23,977 nucleotides of DNA from a bacterium (lineage in GTDB: Bacteria; Spirochaetota; UBA4802; UBA5550). Each line of letters begins with the position of its first letter. The stretch's first letter is position 1. The notes below the pieces were generated by a model. The model was given only the letters and a program-made list of their open reading frames with translations. It was not told the origin of the DNA and searched no databases. Position numbers and translations under genes: made by a program. The stretch is taken from the NCBI GenBank assembly GCA_024224995.1, contig JAAENB010000418.1, positions 1 to 23,977 on the forward strand, written 5' to 3'. Of this stretch, positions 8,346 through 16,214 are shown piece by piece.

Positions 8346-8819
8346 ATGACTAATTTAATTGACGAGTTAAAGAGAGGCCACATTGAAATTTCCGATACTT
8401 TTAACAGGATCAGGAAGCTTGGCATTGCTTCAGAGGAAAGCCGCGCGTTACTCATATCCGCACGAAGTGGTTTGCTTGCCCATCTAAAAAAAGAAGACGA
8501 GCAATTATACCCGGCTCTTAAAAAAGAAGCCGAAAATGACAGTAGTCTAAAACGGGTATTGGACACTTTCGCGAAAGATATGGAGGCTATCTCGCAAACA
8601 GTAATGGTATTTTTTGACAAATCCATACAGGGAGAGCCCGGACTTGAGTTTGCCAGGGAATTTGGACGGCTTTTCGCGGTTCTTTCACAAAGAATTGGAC
8701 GGGAAGAGATGATAATCTACAAGAAGTATGAAGAAATAGAGCAGCGAAAATCTGCCAACAGGACTACTATCGCTCAAAATGCCCGGGACAGAAGAGCTAT
8801 GTTAAACCGCCGTAAATAA
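8346..8819 (+). CDS. Hemerythrin-like (HHE) domain protein
   Basis: This 157-residue helical protein resembles the HHE cation-binding/hemerythrin family. H12 (RGHIEI) and the H46-x3-E50 pair (LLAHLKKE) match the first iron ligands, and LKKEDEQLYPAL is typical of the second helix. The later ligands are missing: the third-helix region (DTFAKDMEAIS) has no histidine, and the usual H-x-x-x-E of the fourth helix is RIGREEMIIY with Arg/Gln at the His position. Iron binding is therefore doubtful, or it binds a single metal. AAGGAGAGC lies 3 bases before ATG. It stands alone, with a small hairpin 20 bp past its stop. Oxygen, NO or iron sensing would be the family expectation but is unproven. Confidence 0.75.
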   Translation: MTNLIDELKRGHIEISDTFNRIRKLGIASEESRALLISARSGLLAHLKKEDEQLYPALKKEAENDSSLKRVLDTFAKDMEAISQTVMVFFDKSIQGEPGLEFAREFGRLFAVLSQRIGREEMIIYKKYEEIEQRKSANRTTIAQNARDRRAMLNRRK

Positions 8820-8839
8820 ATAATCCTCACTCAGAATAA

Positions 8840-8855
8840 CCCCCTGTTCAGGGGG
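8840..8855 (+). terminator. Short GC hairpin after the hemerythrin-like gene
   Basis: CCCCCTG-TT-CAGGGGG begins 21 bp past the stop codon. The 7-bp stem is stable, but no T-run follows on the plus strand. It could end the hemerythrin-like transcript, or on the other strand the DUF1016 remnant. Confidence 0.4.
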
Positions 8856-8882
8856 CCAACTGTGTTGCTGCTGCTGCAATAA

Positions 8883-9344
8883 TCAGGCCGGTATTTTTTC
8901 CGTTCCCCTGCGGAATTCTTCTTCCAGTTCTCGTTCTCTAAAATCGGAATCAAGTGTTAAAAAATCGAAGATATAGGGATCTTTTAAAGTCTGTGTGGCT
9001 AAATTGGATTGTTCAGGAGGAAGTGTTTTATCAAAATTGGTCAGGGCTTTGCCCTTACGGGCAAAAGAATTGCTTTTTATCTGCATATCAAGAATATTTC
9101 TACTCCATCCGCTTTCCAATGTCTGTTGTATATACCAGAGTCTTTCTTCAAGGTCTTTAACTTTTTCAATCAGTAATATATTATGCCGCCAGGGGATTTG
9201 CGAAATTAATGAGGCTAATTTGGCCCCAGGCTGGGGCAATATTGGGTATTCTCTATAAAAAGCTATCATGCGTCTAATGTCGCGTTCTGAAAACCCTTTA
9301 ATCTCGGGAAACTCGTTCTTGATGTCCCTGGCAAGTTTTGGAAT
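8883..9344 (-). pseudogene. DUF1016/YhcG (PDDEXK nuclease family) fragment
   Basis: The longest ATG frame is 128 residues (8883-9269), but homology to YhcG-type DUF1016 proteins extends upstream without a start, through IPKLARDIKNEF and EIKGFSERDIRRM. Recognisable blocks are GWSRNILDMQIKSN, GKALTNFDKTLPPEQSNLA and TLKDPYIFDFLTL. The family normally has about 45 more N-terminal residues and a C-terminal nuclease half; both are absent, and the frame stops shortly after ERELEEEF. This is a gene remnant. The open frame continues up to 9392, in the same frame as the preceding lipoprotein gene and separated from it only by that gene's TAG. Two copies of aatcccggga (9346-9355, 9363-9372) lie at the junction. 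Confidence 0.8.
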
Positions 9345-9392
9345 AAATCCCGGGAATATTGGAATCCCGGGATCTTTATTGGAGTTTAGAGA

Positions 9393-10382
9393 CTAATCTA
9401 CTTTAACAGCGTTTTGCATAAGAGTATCATCAATTTTGATATTTAATTTTTTAGCAAGCGTTGTATTAACAAAAAGTCTTCCTTCTTTACTCTTTACAAT
9501 TGGAATGCTCCTGGGGGAAGCCCCGTCAAAAATTTTCATAGCAGATTTTACCGACCATCTTCCATGTTCTTCCGGAATCTTAATCAAACCCATTACTGAA
9601 TATTTCATCACCCACTCATTTGAAGTTCCTGTTGGGATCTTTGTATTGTTTAGCATCCATTCTTGCATATCATCATTATCCCATCCTTTTATACCCACCA
9701 CATTTGATATTATAAGCATATCAACTTCATTCTGGATCTTGACGAATTCTTTTTTCCAATCAGCAACAGTTTTTACATATACTTCTTTTGATAATTTTAT
9801 ATTTAATTGCGTTTTGTAATTTTCAGCGCTTCTGCGATCGGAAATTACATCAGTTGAAATGAGCCCGATTTTGTCACCTTTCGCGTGGTCTCTCATATAC
9901 CCGATAATTCCATTGATATACTCAACCTCAAGCATTCCCGTAACATTGTCAAAAGGAAACCCGTATACCGACGCGTCCCAGTTTACTCCGCAAAATACAA
10001 AGGGCAGCTTCGCGTTCTTAAAATGGGGCACAATCAAATATTTCGCTGCGTTGTCGTCGCAAACGATCACAATATCAGGTTTATATTCTTCTATTGCTTT
10101 TTTTGCCCTTAGCGCGGATTTCTTAATAAAGTCAACGGATGTGTTTCTTTTGCTGTCCATTTCAAATATTTCAAAGTCAATATCAGCAGCATCAGCCAAA
10201 TCCTCTGCCCCTTTTACTATTCCGTCACTCCAGGCATACCCGTCATGATAGGAATTAACAAATAGAATTTTCTTTCCGGTGTACAACTTGCCTTTATAAG
10301 GCCTTTTGTTCCCTTTGGAACAGCTAAACATACCCAAAATAGCAATAAGAATGATGAGGGATATCATTTTTTTATTTTTCAT
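9393..10382 (-). CDS. ABC-transporter-type substrate-binding lipoprotein, orphan
   Basis: The ATG at 10382 is chosen over an upstream frame start at 10478, because it gives a clean lipoprotein signal: basic MKNKK, a hydrophobic run, then Cys21 (MFSC) as the lipidation site. The mature part has the two-lobed periplasmic binding fold seen in uncharacterised ABC substrate-binding proteins: KKILFVNSYHDGYAWSDG at the start of lobe 1, PDIVIVCDDNAAKY, and KIGLISTDVISDRRSAE in lobe 2. The length is 329 residues. No permease or ATPase gene is adjacent, so it may serve a distant transporter or a sensor. Proteins of this kind are, from memory, often found beside TonB-dependent receptors, and a broken one lies 2 kb away on the same strand. 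GGGTGGA precedes the start. Confidence 0.8.
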   Translation of the reverse strand: MKNKKMISLIILIAILGMFSCSKGNKRPYKGKLYTGKKILFVNSYHDGYAWSDGIVKGAEDLADAADIDFEIFEMDSKRNTSVDFIKKSALRAKKAIEEYKPDIVIVCDDNAAKYLIVPHFKNAKLPFVFCGVNWDASVYGFPFDNVTGMLEVEYINGIIGYMRDHAKGDKIGLISTDVISDRRSAENYKTQLNIKLSKEVYVKTVADWKKEFVKIQNEVDMLIISNVVGIKGWDNDDMQEWMLNNTKIPTGTSNEWVMKYSVMGLIKIPEEHGRWSVKSAMKIFDGASPRSIPIVKSKEGRLFVNTTLAKKLNIKIDDTLMQNAVKVD

Positions 10383-10519
10383 AGTTCCACCCGTTGTTTG
10401 TATAGTTTGTCGAGCCCCTGAGAAGAGGCGCTGGATTCTCCTGCGGCATATAATCGGATATATTAAGTTAATTGTCAATTAAATTAAGTATTGAACCAGA
10501 GTAACTGAAATATCCAAAT

Positions 10520-11018
10520 TTATGAATATTTTTCCTTGAGGATTCGTGCTATTTCTGAGGTTTCTCGTATATTTTTTCCTGTCGTTTGAATGATCAACCC
10601 AATTCCATTGTCTGTTTCTGTTAAAACAAGTTCAATTTTAACCGCATCCCAGAAGGGTTCTGAGAAAAAACCGATTCCCGCTGTTGCGTAAAGATAAGCT
10701 GCGGCAAGACCATAACATTGAACTTTTTCATCGTTTTTATTGAGATAGAAATTACTTTTCATATAGGTTGTTTCTTCTTCGGAGTCATCATCTATGAAAG
10801 GATACCGGTATAAACCTAAAAGTAATGTTTTTAATGTTCTAAATCGAGGTTCATTACAAAAATCTTGAAGAGTAAAATTTCCATACAAAATTATTTCACC
10901 AAAAATTTGATGAAAACGGATCCTTAAATACTTGCAAAAAAAGTTTAATTCTATTAATATTCTCTGTCTCATCTACCGCTAATGGCTGAACTGATAATTC
11001 GTTAAAAAGCAGATCCAT
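10520..11018 (-). pseudogene. Third gene of the broken DUF262/AAA cassette, frameshifted
   Basis: Translation should start at ATG 11018, 2 bp after the ATPase stop: MDLLFNELSVQPLAVDETE. That frame ends at 10896. The body of the protein is in another frame: IRFHQIFGEIILYGNFTLQDF, then GLAAAYLYATAGIGFFSEPFW, to a stop at 10520. A single extra base in the A7 run at 10936-10942 (T7 in the sense strand) would join the two. I recognise LFNELS and the GLAAAY/IGF..PFW blocks as the pattern of an uncharacterised protein of about 270 residues that travels with DUF262 and DUF3696 genes; here it is shorter, so the tail is probably lost too. No function is known to me. Confidence 0.6.
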
Positions 11019-11020
11019 AA

Positions 11021-11628
11021 TTAAATTAACCTGAGTAGCATATTATTCCATTCATCAAGCAAATTTTCAGGATATTCACTTAACTCTCCACGCTTATCTA
11101 TTTTTACATTGGTGATCCTGGTATATTGCTCTTCTTTTGTTGTGATTTTATCAAAGTAAGAAATACAGACCTTTTCTTTATCAATCAATGATTCTTTAAC
11201 CGCTACACGAATACCGTTAATAATTTTATCTTTATAAGAGGTAAGCAAAGAAACGACAATCGGCAACACATAGGATAAGCCATATCCTACATTTTGAGGT
11301 TTATAAGGGGCGGTCTTTCCATTCTCCATTTCAAATTGGTAGTTCAATAAAATTTTATCAATATGAGGAACCTCTGTAATATTAATTTTCACTCCGGGAG
11401 AAATTTCACTCATCCAGCCGTTTACCTGGTTGATTAATGTTAAATTTTCTATTTTTTCATGCATTCACCCTTCATGGATAAAGAAGGGCTTTGTTTTATC
11501 AACAACAGAACCTGGATAAGGGAGCTTTTTCCCATACCATTTAAACCCACTAAAAGGTTTAAATTTTGAGTGGTAAGTTTGATATCTTTTAATGATTTAA
11601 AATTCTTTATTCCAATATTTTCAATCAT
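11021..11628 (-). pseudogene. AAA-family ATPase (DUF3696 type) with internal deletions
   Basis: The gene begins at ATG 11628, overlapping the DUF262 stop by ATGA. The first 59 codons give MIENIGIKNFKSLKDIKLT and a good Walker A, GLNGMGKSS, then stop at 11449. A second frame (11021-11464) holds the C-terminal half: NVGYGLSYVLPIVVSLL, INGIRVAVKES and a DUF3696-like end, RGELSEYPENLLDEW. The stretch between VSLLTS and DKIINGIRVAV should contain the Walker B (IENPEAHLHP type) and the ETHSDH motif; both are missing in what looks like an in-frame deletion of about 35-40 codons. Roughly 150 residues are also missing between the two pieces. The protein cannot be a working ATPase. Confidence 0.8.
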
Positions 11629-12356
11629 GACAATATCCCTTCCAGTAAGTTCTTAATTGCCTCAAATCGATAAATAACTCGTTGTTTATCTCCGGTGGAT
11701 GAGGTGATCGCATCCCAAAAAGGGGCATCATCTTGTATAAGGGTAAGAAAATTTTTAAAAACTTTTTCTTTTTTCTCATTAATAATTTTTCGTTCATTTT
11801 CATTCAATTTCGCGAGATTTACTGCCCAGGTATCAAATAAAGCTTTGTTAATGGGTTTTCGTCTATCAGGATACTTGTCGACTTTTCTGAATGCCCAACT
11901 CCTAAAAATGTTGTTTGCCAGTTTCATGGATACAGTAAAATTTTTTTTAATCTCTGCCAGTTCTTGTTCACTCAAAGAAGATATTTGCGCCATGGAATTA
12001 TTCAGGAAAGAATCCAGGTCAGGTGTATAGGATGCGGGATCAGTAATATAAAAAGCAAGAAACCGGGTTACAAATTCCCGGTCTAACATCCGTGAAGTTT
12101 TTATTTTATGTCCGGTTGCTTCCTTAAATTCTTTGATTTCAGCAAGTTCAGCAATAAATTTTGCCGGAGTCCCCTGATTAAGAGCATGCCGTATTTCCTG
12201 GGGTTCCAATACCAGCCCACCGGTATTGATACGTTTGAATATATTATATTTTACTTTTGCGGGGGTTCCCGGTTTTATGAGGTAAGCAGTTATTTGTGTC
12301 TCGTTAATTTCTCGTTGCAGCGTACGGGATAATTCATCATAATTTTTTCCTTCTAA
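11625..12356 (-). pseudogene. DUF262 (GmrSD-like) protein, N-terminal half missing
   Basis: The open frame from 12356 to 11625 starts abruptly after stop codons. From its first codons it matches the middle of a DUF262 protein: EGKNYDELSRTLQREI, then NIFKRINTGGLVLEPQEIRHAL, then TSRMLDREFVTRFLAFYI, to an end with AITSSTGDKQRVIYRFEAI. ATG 12209 is only an internal methionine. The missing N-terminal part would carry the ParB/DNase-like active site of this family. DUF262 proteins include the modification-dependent GmrS part of GmrSD and other nuclease or NTPase components. The junction at about 12353-12357 abuts the end of a TonB receptor remnant, suggesting a deletion or insertion boundary. Its stop overlaps the start of the ATPase gene. 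Confidence 0.82.
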
Positions 12357-13109
12357 TTATAATTAACCAGGCACTCTGTTTCTCCGCCAATGGTGGACAG
12401 GGTATATATATTCATGCTTAAATTGGGATCACTGCTGTACTGGGTACTGTAGGCTGCCAGCTTTGGGCTTATTGCCTGGAAGGATTTATCTTTTTCTCTG
12501 TTGTTATCGTCGATATCAACATATTCAAATTGCTGCCGGTCGTAGCGTATGCCGCCGGTAATTTCCAGGAGATTAAAAAGCCTGCCCGATACTACCTGGC
12601 CATATATTGTCCCGAGCCTCCGGTGAGGAAGTCGAATATTCGTATACCTTTATTCCCTATGCGGGTACCAAACTCCATAGAACCATTAAGGTCTTTTCCC
12701 TCTTTGGTTACGATAGAAATTATACCGTTCATGGCATAGGATCCGTACAGGGCCGAGCCCGGGCCTCGAACCACTTCCAGCCTTCAAACATTCCCCTGGC
12801 TGCGATGGTTCTCCGGTCATAATCCTGGCATTGGGTAAACCCGGGCATATGATACATGATATCGTTGATGCTGGTCCAGCCGTATTGCCGGATGTCTTTA
12901 TCGGTAATAACCGAAATAATTGCCGGAGATTCATATATTTTTTTTCCGATCTTTGAGGCGGCAATCACTTCAATGTCCATCAGTTCTGCGAGTGAGTAAT
13001 TTTTCCATTTTCCAATGTCATCGGGGATTTCTTGTGCCGATGCTAACGAAAAAACCATTAAAAGGACTGCTGTTAAGATACTATAAATTATGATGTTACA
13101 AGCTTTCAA
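12353..13109 (-). pseudogene. TonB-dependent receptor, fragmented
   Basis: The 5' part encodes a signal sequence (MVFSLASAQ) and a plug domain: SLAELMDIEVIAASKIGKK, SPAIISVITDKDIRQYGW, DIMYHMPGF, up to IAARGMFEG near 12790. The frame then jumps to LEVVRGPGSALYGSYAMNG, which in an intact receptor lies about 50-60 residues later, so a deletion has also shifted the frame. A third piece, from about 12600 to the TAG at 12353, reads RLFNLLEITGGIRYDR and FQAISPKLAAYS, a short part of the barrel. The whole is about 250 codons, against roughly 650 in intact receptors. The 5' frame begins inside the last codons of the upstream ATPase gene. It once imported a chelate or similar ligand across the outer membrane. 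Confidence 0.82.
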
Positions 13110-14388
13110 GTTCCAGGTCCAGCAAGTCGCTAAAATTTTTGTTTAACGCTGTATAAATATCATCAATTTCATTCGCGTAAATTAGCCGGTCTTCATAATT
13201 TTTTAAATCTTTGAGATATCCGTCATGAACAGAGTAGACCGCAATATCTTCAAAGGGGATCATCTGGTTTTGGGGTACTATATTAAAGAGTTTTTTTAAT
13301 AAGATGTCTTTTTTTTCCTCTTCGATTTCTTCTTTGTTGCCTTTAATCGAAAGGTACGAGTTATGGGCCTGGATTGAGTTATTGAACGCGGTTAAAATAA
13401 AAAGGCCATGGGTTGTGATGAAGAATTTTCGCGAGCCTTTATTGATATTATATATGAGGCTTACCAGTTCTACAATAGCTTTTTGCGATGCGGGAAAAAG
13501 ATGCGCTTCCGGTTCTTCTATCAAAAAATAGTGGGGAAAGTTTTTGTATAATAAACCAAATACCGTTACCAGGACCGACATGGGCAGTACTTCCTGCTGG
13601 CCTGATGAGGAATTTGAAAGATTGATCTTCTTATTCTCATAGTAGATCCGGTCCAGGTTTTTTTCATACCGGTATTCTCCCCGCAAAAATTCCTGAATGT
13701 ATTTATTCGCATCGGCAAAGCTCGTTTTATCGATAATTGGCAGATGATGATAAAAGCTTTTTACCTGTTCGTAGCTTGTTCCGAATTTCTCCAGGAAATA
13801 ATAGATGGTGGTGTCGTGGGATAAAAATGACCACATTTTTTTTTCCATTGTTGAGAAAAAGGCTCTTCCCGCGGGTATAAATATCGCTCGTTCTATGTAT
13901 TCAGTGTTTTCTTCTTCCGTGCAAAAAAGCGCGCAGATTTCATTTTCCAGCTGGAAATTAAGAGATTCTTGCTCTTTTCCTTCACAATTCTCGAATTTGG
14001 CCGAATATGTTTCTTTTAATGAACTGTAGAGCTCTCCTGCTTCATCGGAATATTCCATGGTTAGTGCGGTGCTCTGGTCCAGGATCTTTGAGTATATGCA
14101 TATACTCTGAGAATTATAAAAATACTCGATCCGGAATTCCGTCCCTTCCCAGGTATAGGGAGGGAAAATGGTGCTGAATTTTGTGGTAATACTGGCGTCG
14201 AACTTCCATTTATCGTCACCACGGGCTATTGATTTGTGGAAGTCCTGTGTAAAATCTTTAAAAAAATATAACAGCTTGGCAAGTAAACTTTTGCCTTCTC
14301 CCTGGTGGCCGATTATTATGGTTATGTTTGCCACGGTTATTGAAATATCTTTGAGGGTTAGAAAGTTGTGTATTGTAATTTTTTGCAT
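13096..14388 (-). CDS. AAA ATPase (AAA_15/OLD-like ABC-type), intact copy
   Basis: This 430-residue ATPase of the SMC/OLD style has Walker A GHQGEGKS (27-34), an ABC-like signature NSSSGQQE (259-266), Walker B with catalytic Glu FLIEEPEAHLF (288-298) and a switch-like TTH at 325-327. The residue after that His is Gly where the paralogue has Ser. There is no TOPRIM domain after the ATPase core. The start MQKITIHNFLTLKD is the usual first strand of such proteins, and AGGAAACAG precedes ATG. A diverged paralogue lies upstream at 14823-16144, with FIPAGR.FFST and PEAHLFPASQKAIV nearly identical. ATPases of this build occur in anti-phage modules such as PARIS, Septu and Gabija with a nuclease partner. 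That role here is inference. Confidence 0.85.
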   Translation of the reverse strand: MQKITIHNFLTLKDISITVANITIIIGHQGEGKSLLAKLLYFFKDFTQDFHKSIARGDDKWKFDASITTKFSTIFPPYTWEGTEFRIEYFYNSQSICIYSKILDQSTALTMEYSDEAGELYSSLKETYSAKFENCEGKEQESLNFQLENEICALFCTEEENTEYIERAIFIPAGRAFFSTMEKKMWSFLSHDTTIYYFLEKFGTSYEQVKSFYHHLPIIDKTSFADANKYIQEFLRGEYRYEKNLDRIYYENKKINLSNSSSGQQEVLPMSVLVTVFGLLYKNFPHYFLIEEPEAHLFPASQKAIVELVSLIYNINKGSRKFFITTHGLFILTAFNNSIQAHNSYLSIKGNKEEIEEEKKDILLKKLFNIVPQNQMIPFEDIAVYSVHDGYLKDLKNYEDRLIYANEIDDIYTALNKNFSDLLDLELESL

Positions 14389-14444
14389 GTTCTGTTTCCT
14401 GTTTTTGTATACCCCTTACAGGATATACAATTTTGGGCAGGATT

Positions 14445-14459
14445 GCAAGTAATAAATTT
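14445..14459 (-). promoter_or_regulatory. Shared 15-bp upstream element, copy before the intact ATPase
   Basis: The 15-mer gcaagtaataaattt lies 57 bp before the ATG at 14388. An identical copy is at 16200-16214, 56 bp before the paralogue's ATG at 16144. Same sequence, strand and distance suggest that the promoter or regulatory region was duplicated with the gene. No convincing -35/-10 pair is conserved between the copies. Confidence 0.5.
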
Positions 14460-14489
14460 TGCGGAAGGGGCTGTATCAAGTTCCGGGTG

Positions 14490-14823
14490 TTATTTTACTT
14501 TAACTTCGCAATTTTTGGTGATAGTAACTTCTAATTTTGGGCCTTTAACAATAAGCTGAGCATTATATTTTTTCTTAAATAGTAATATTTCTTTTTGTAT
14601 TTCCGGTGAAGAGAGTGGGGAACGTTGAGGAACAACACCCTGTTTTTTCAAGAATCAGAAGAGCATCGCATTGAGTCCCTTCGAACTTAAGGCACCCGTC
14701 GACCCGAATATTCAATATTGTTTCCCGTTCTTTGTTTTGTACAATAAGCTGCGACTTGTTCTCTTTAACGACAATAATTTTATTGTCATTGGGGGCAAGG
14801 CAGGAACCGAATTTGCTGTACAC
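14490..14823 (-). pseudogene. Small ATPase partner protein, frameshifted and lacking its central block
   Basis: A GTG start at 14823 overlaps the ATPase stop as TAGTG, so translation is coupled. The first frame (NDNKIIVVKENKSQLIV, NIRVDGCLKFEGTQCDALLI) runs off after a six-A run (14643-14648 on this strand). Dropping one A continues the protein in the next frame: KQGVVPQRSPLSSPEIQK, then KKKYNAQLIVKGPKLEVTI, to a TAA at 14490, giving about 110 residues. From memory, proteins with the pattern NDNK...DGCL...CD normally have a following block with ELKG, which together with the Asp of CD recalls a PD-(D/E)XK nuclease. That block is absent here. The family match is a recollection, not checked. Confidence 0.55.
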
Positions 14824-16144
14824 TACTGGTCTCCGAATTGCAGGTTTACCAGGCTGGAGAAGTTCCTGTTAAGCTCGTTAGATATTTCATCTATTTCATT
14901 TGCGTCAATGAGCCTGTTTTCGTGGTCTTTGATGTTTTTCAGACGGCCGTTGGTGAGTGAGAATACTGCAATATCCTCAAAAGGGAGCAGTTGTTTTTCC
15001 GGGATTATTTTGAAAAGACTCTTTAATGGAGCTTTTTCATTGTTAGCTTCACTTTCTTTGATGGAAAGATAGGTGTTGTGAGCCTGGATTAGGTTGTTGA
15101 ATGATGTTAAAATATAGGGGCTGTGGGTTGTTATGAAGTACCCTTTTGAGCCGTTGTTTATGTTATAAATAAAGCTTATAAGGTCAACAATAGCCTTTTG
15201 TGAGGCAGGGAAGAGGTGAGCTTCGGGCTCTTCGATGAAGAAGAAGCCCTGGGATTCGGGTGATCTGAATCCCAGTTCTGCGATTACGATTGCCATTGGT
15301 AAAGATTCCTGCTGGCCAGATGATGCTTTTGCAAGATTTATTTTTTGGTCATCGGAGTATATCCAATCAGTATTTTTCTCACGATGATATTCTCCTCGTA
15401 TTATTTCTTTTATTATATTATTTGCATAAAAAACTTTTGCATCATGAAAGGTCTTATCGGCATACCAAATCGCGTGTAAATATGAAGTTTTGCGGTCTTT
15501 TACGATTAAACCAGAGGGACGTTTTAAGCGTTCATAAGTTGAACCGAATTCTTTTAAAAAATAATCGATTTCGATATCGTCCGATAAAAATGACCATATA
15601 TTATGTTGAAGTGTTGAGAAAAAAGATCTGCCGGCAGGGATGAAAAAAACACTTTCGATGTTTTGAGCATCATTACTTCTACGGAATAATTTGCTGACTT
15701 CATTTATAAGAAAAGTGTTAAGTGTTGTTACAGAAGACTGTGTGGCAATAGACTGAGAAAATTCAGTTTTTATTGCTTTAAATGATTTAACGATCTCTTC
15801 TGAATATTCTATATTGAGTTTTATTTTGTTTTTTAAGATTTTTGAACAAATTTTTATCTTGAGCGAATTATAGTAATACTCTATCTCGAATTCCTGGTTC
15901 TCCCAGGTATAAGCCGGAAATATGGTAGTAAACTTTTCCAGGATCTTTTTGTCGAGTTCTGCCTTGCTGTTTTCCTGCATTATTGCTTCAGCAAAATCCT
16001 GTACAAACGATTTGAAGAAATAGACCAGCTTGGCCATCAGGCTTTTTCCCTCTGCCTGGGCTCCAATAATAATATTGATCTTAGACACATCAAGGCTGAT
16101 ATTTTTCAGCGTTAAAAAAAGTTTTTAATAACCAGTTTTTGCAT
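14823..16144 (-). pseudogene. AAA ATPase, paralogue with N-terminal frameshift
   Basis: The natural start is ATG 16144 (MQKLVIKNF), matching the intact paralogue. A T7 run in the sense strand (A7 at 16114-16120) breaks the frame after nine codons; TLKNISLDVSKINIII continues in another frame. The long open frame of 421 codons begins only at an internal GTG (16088), just before the Walker A. From there the protein is complete: GAQAEGKS, KASSGQQES, FFIEEPEAHLFPASQ and ITTHSPYILTSFNN. It aligns along its whole length with the 13096-14388 protein. Slippage in the T-run or initiation at the GTG could still yield some protein, lacking only about 19 residues of the first strands. It is followed directly by the small partner gene. 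Confidence 0.75.
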
Positions 16145-16199
16145 ATTTTACCTGTTTTTTTAATAATAATAGCAACAATAAATACGTTTTGGAATAAAA

Positions 16200-16214
16200 G
16201 CAAGTAATAAATTT
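16200..16214 (-). promoter_or_regulatory. Shared 15-bp upstream element, copy before the frameshifted ATPase
   Basis: Second copy of gcaagtaataaattt, 56 bp before the paralogue's ATG. It overlaps the last 2 bp of the dapF homologue, so any promoter here sits at the very end of that gene. Confidence 0.5.

Noticed and set aside
10383..10478. An upstream start for the binding lipoprotein, adding 32 residues
   Set aside because: It would bury the signal peptide behind a basic, non-signal N-terminus; the internal ATG gives a proper lipoprotein leader.
12592..12774. A separate 60-residue gene
   Set aside because: VRGPGSALYGSYAMNG is an internal plug-domain motif of the broken TonB receptor.
14168..14452. 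A 94-codon plus-strand frame over the ATPase start
   Set aside because: It is the antisense of the intact ATPase, with no ribosome site or recognisable domain.
14643..14648. Programmed -1 frameshifting at the A6 run in the small partner gene
   Set aside because: The A AAA AAC heptamer is not in the right register with the zero frame, and restoring the protein needs a +1 shift or loss of one A.
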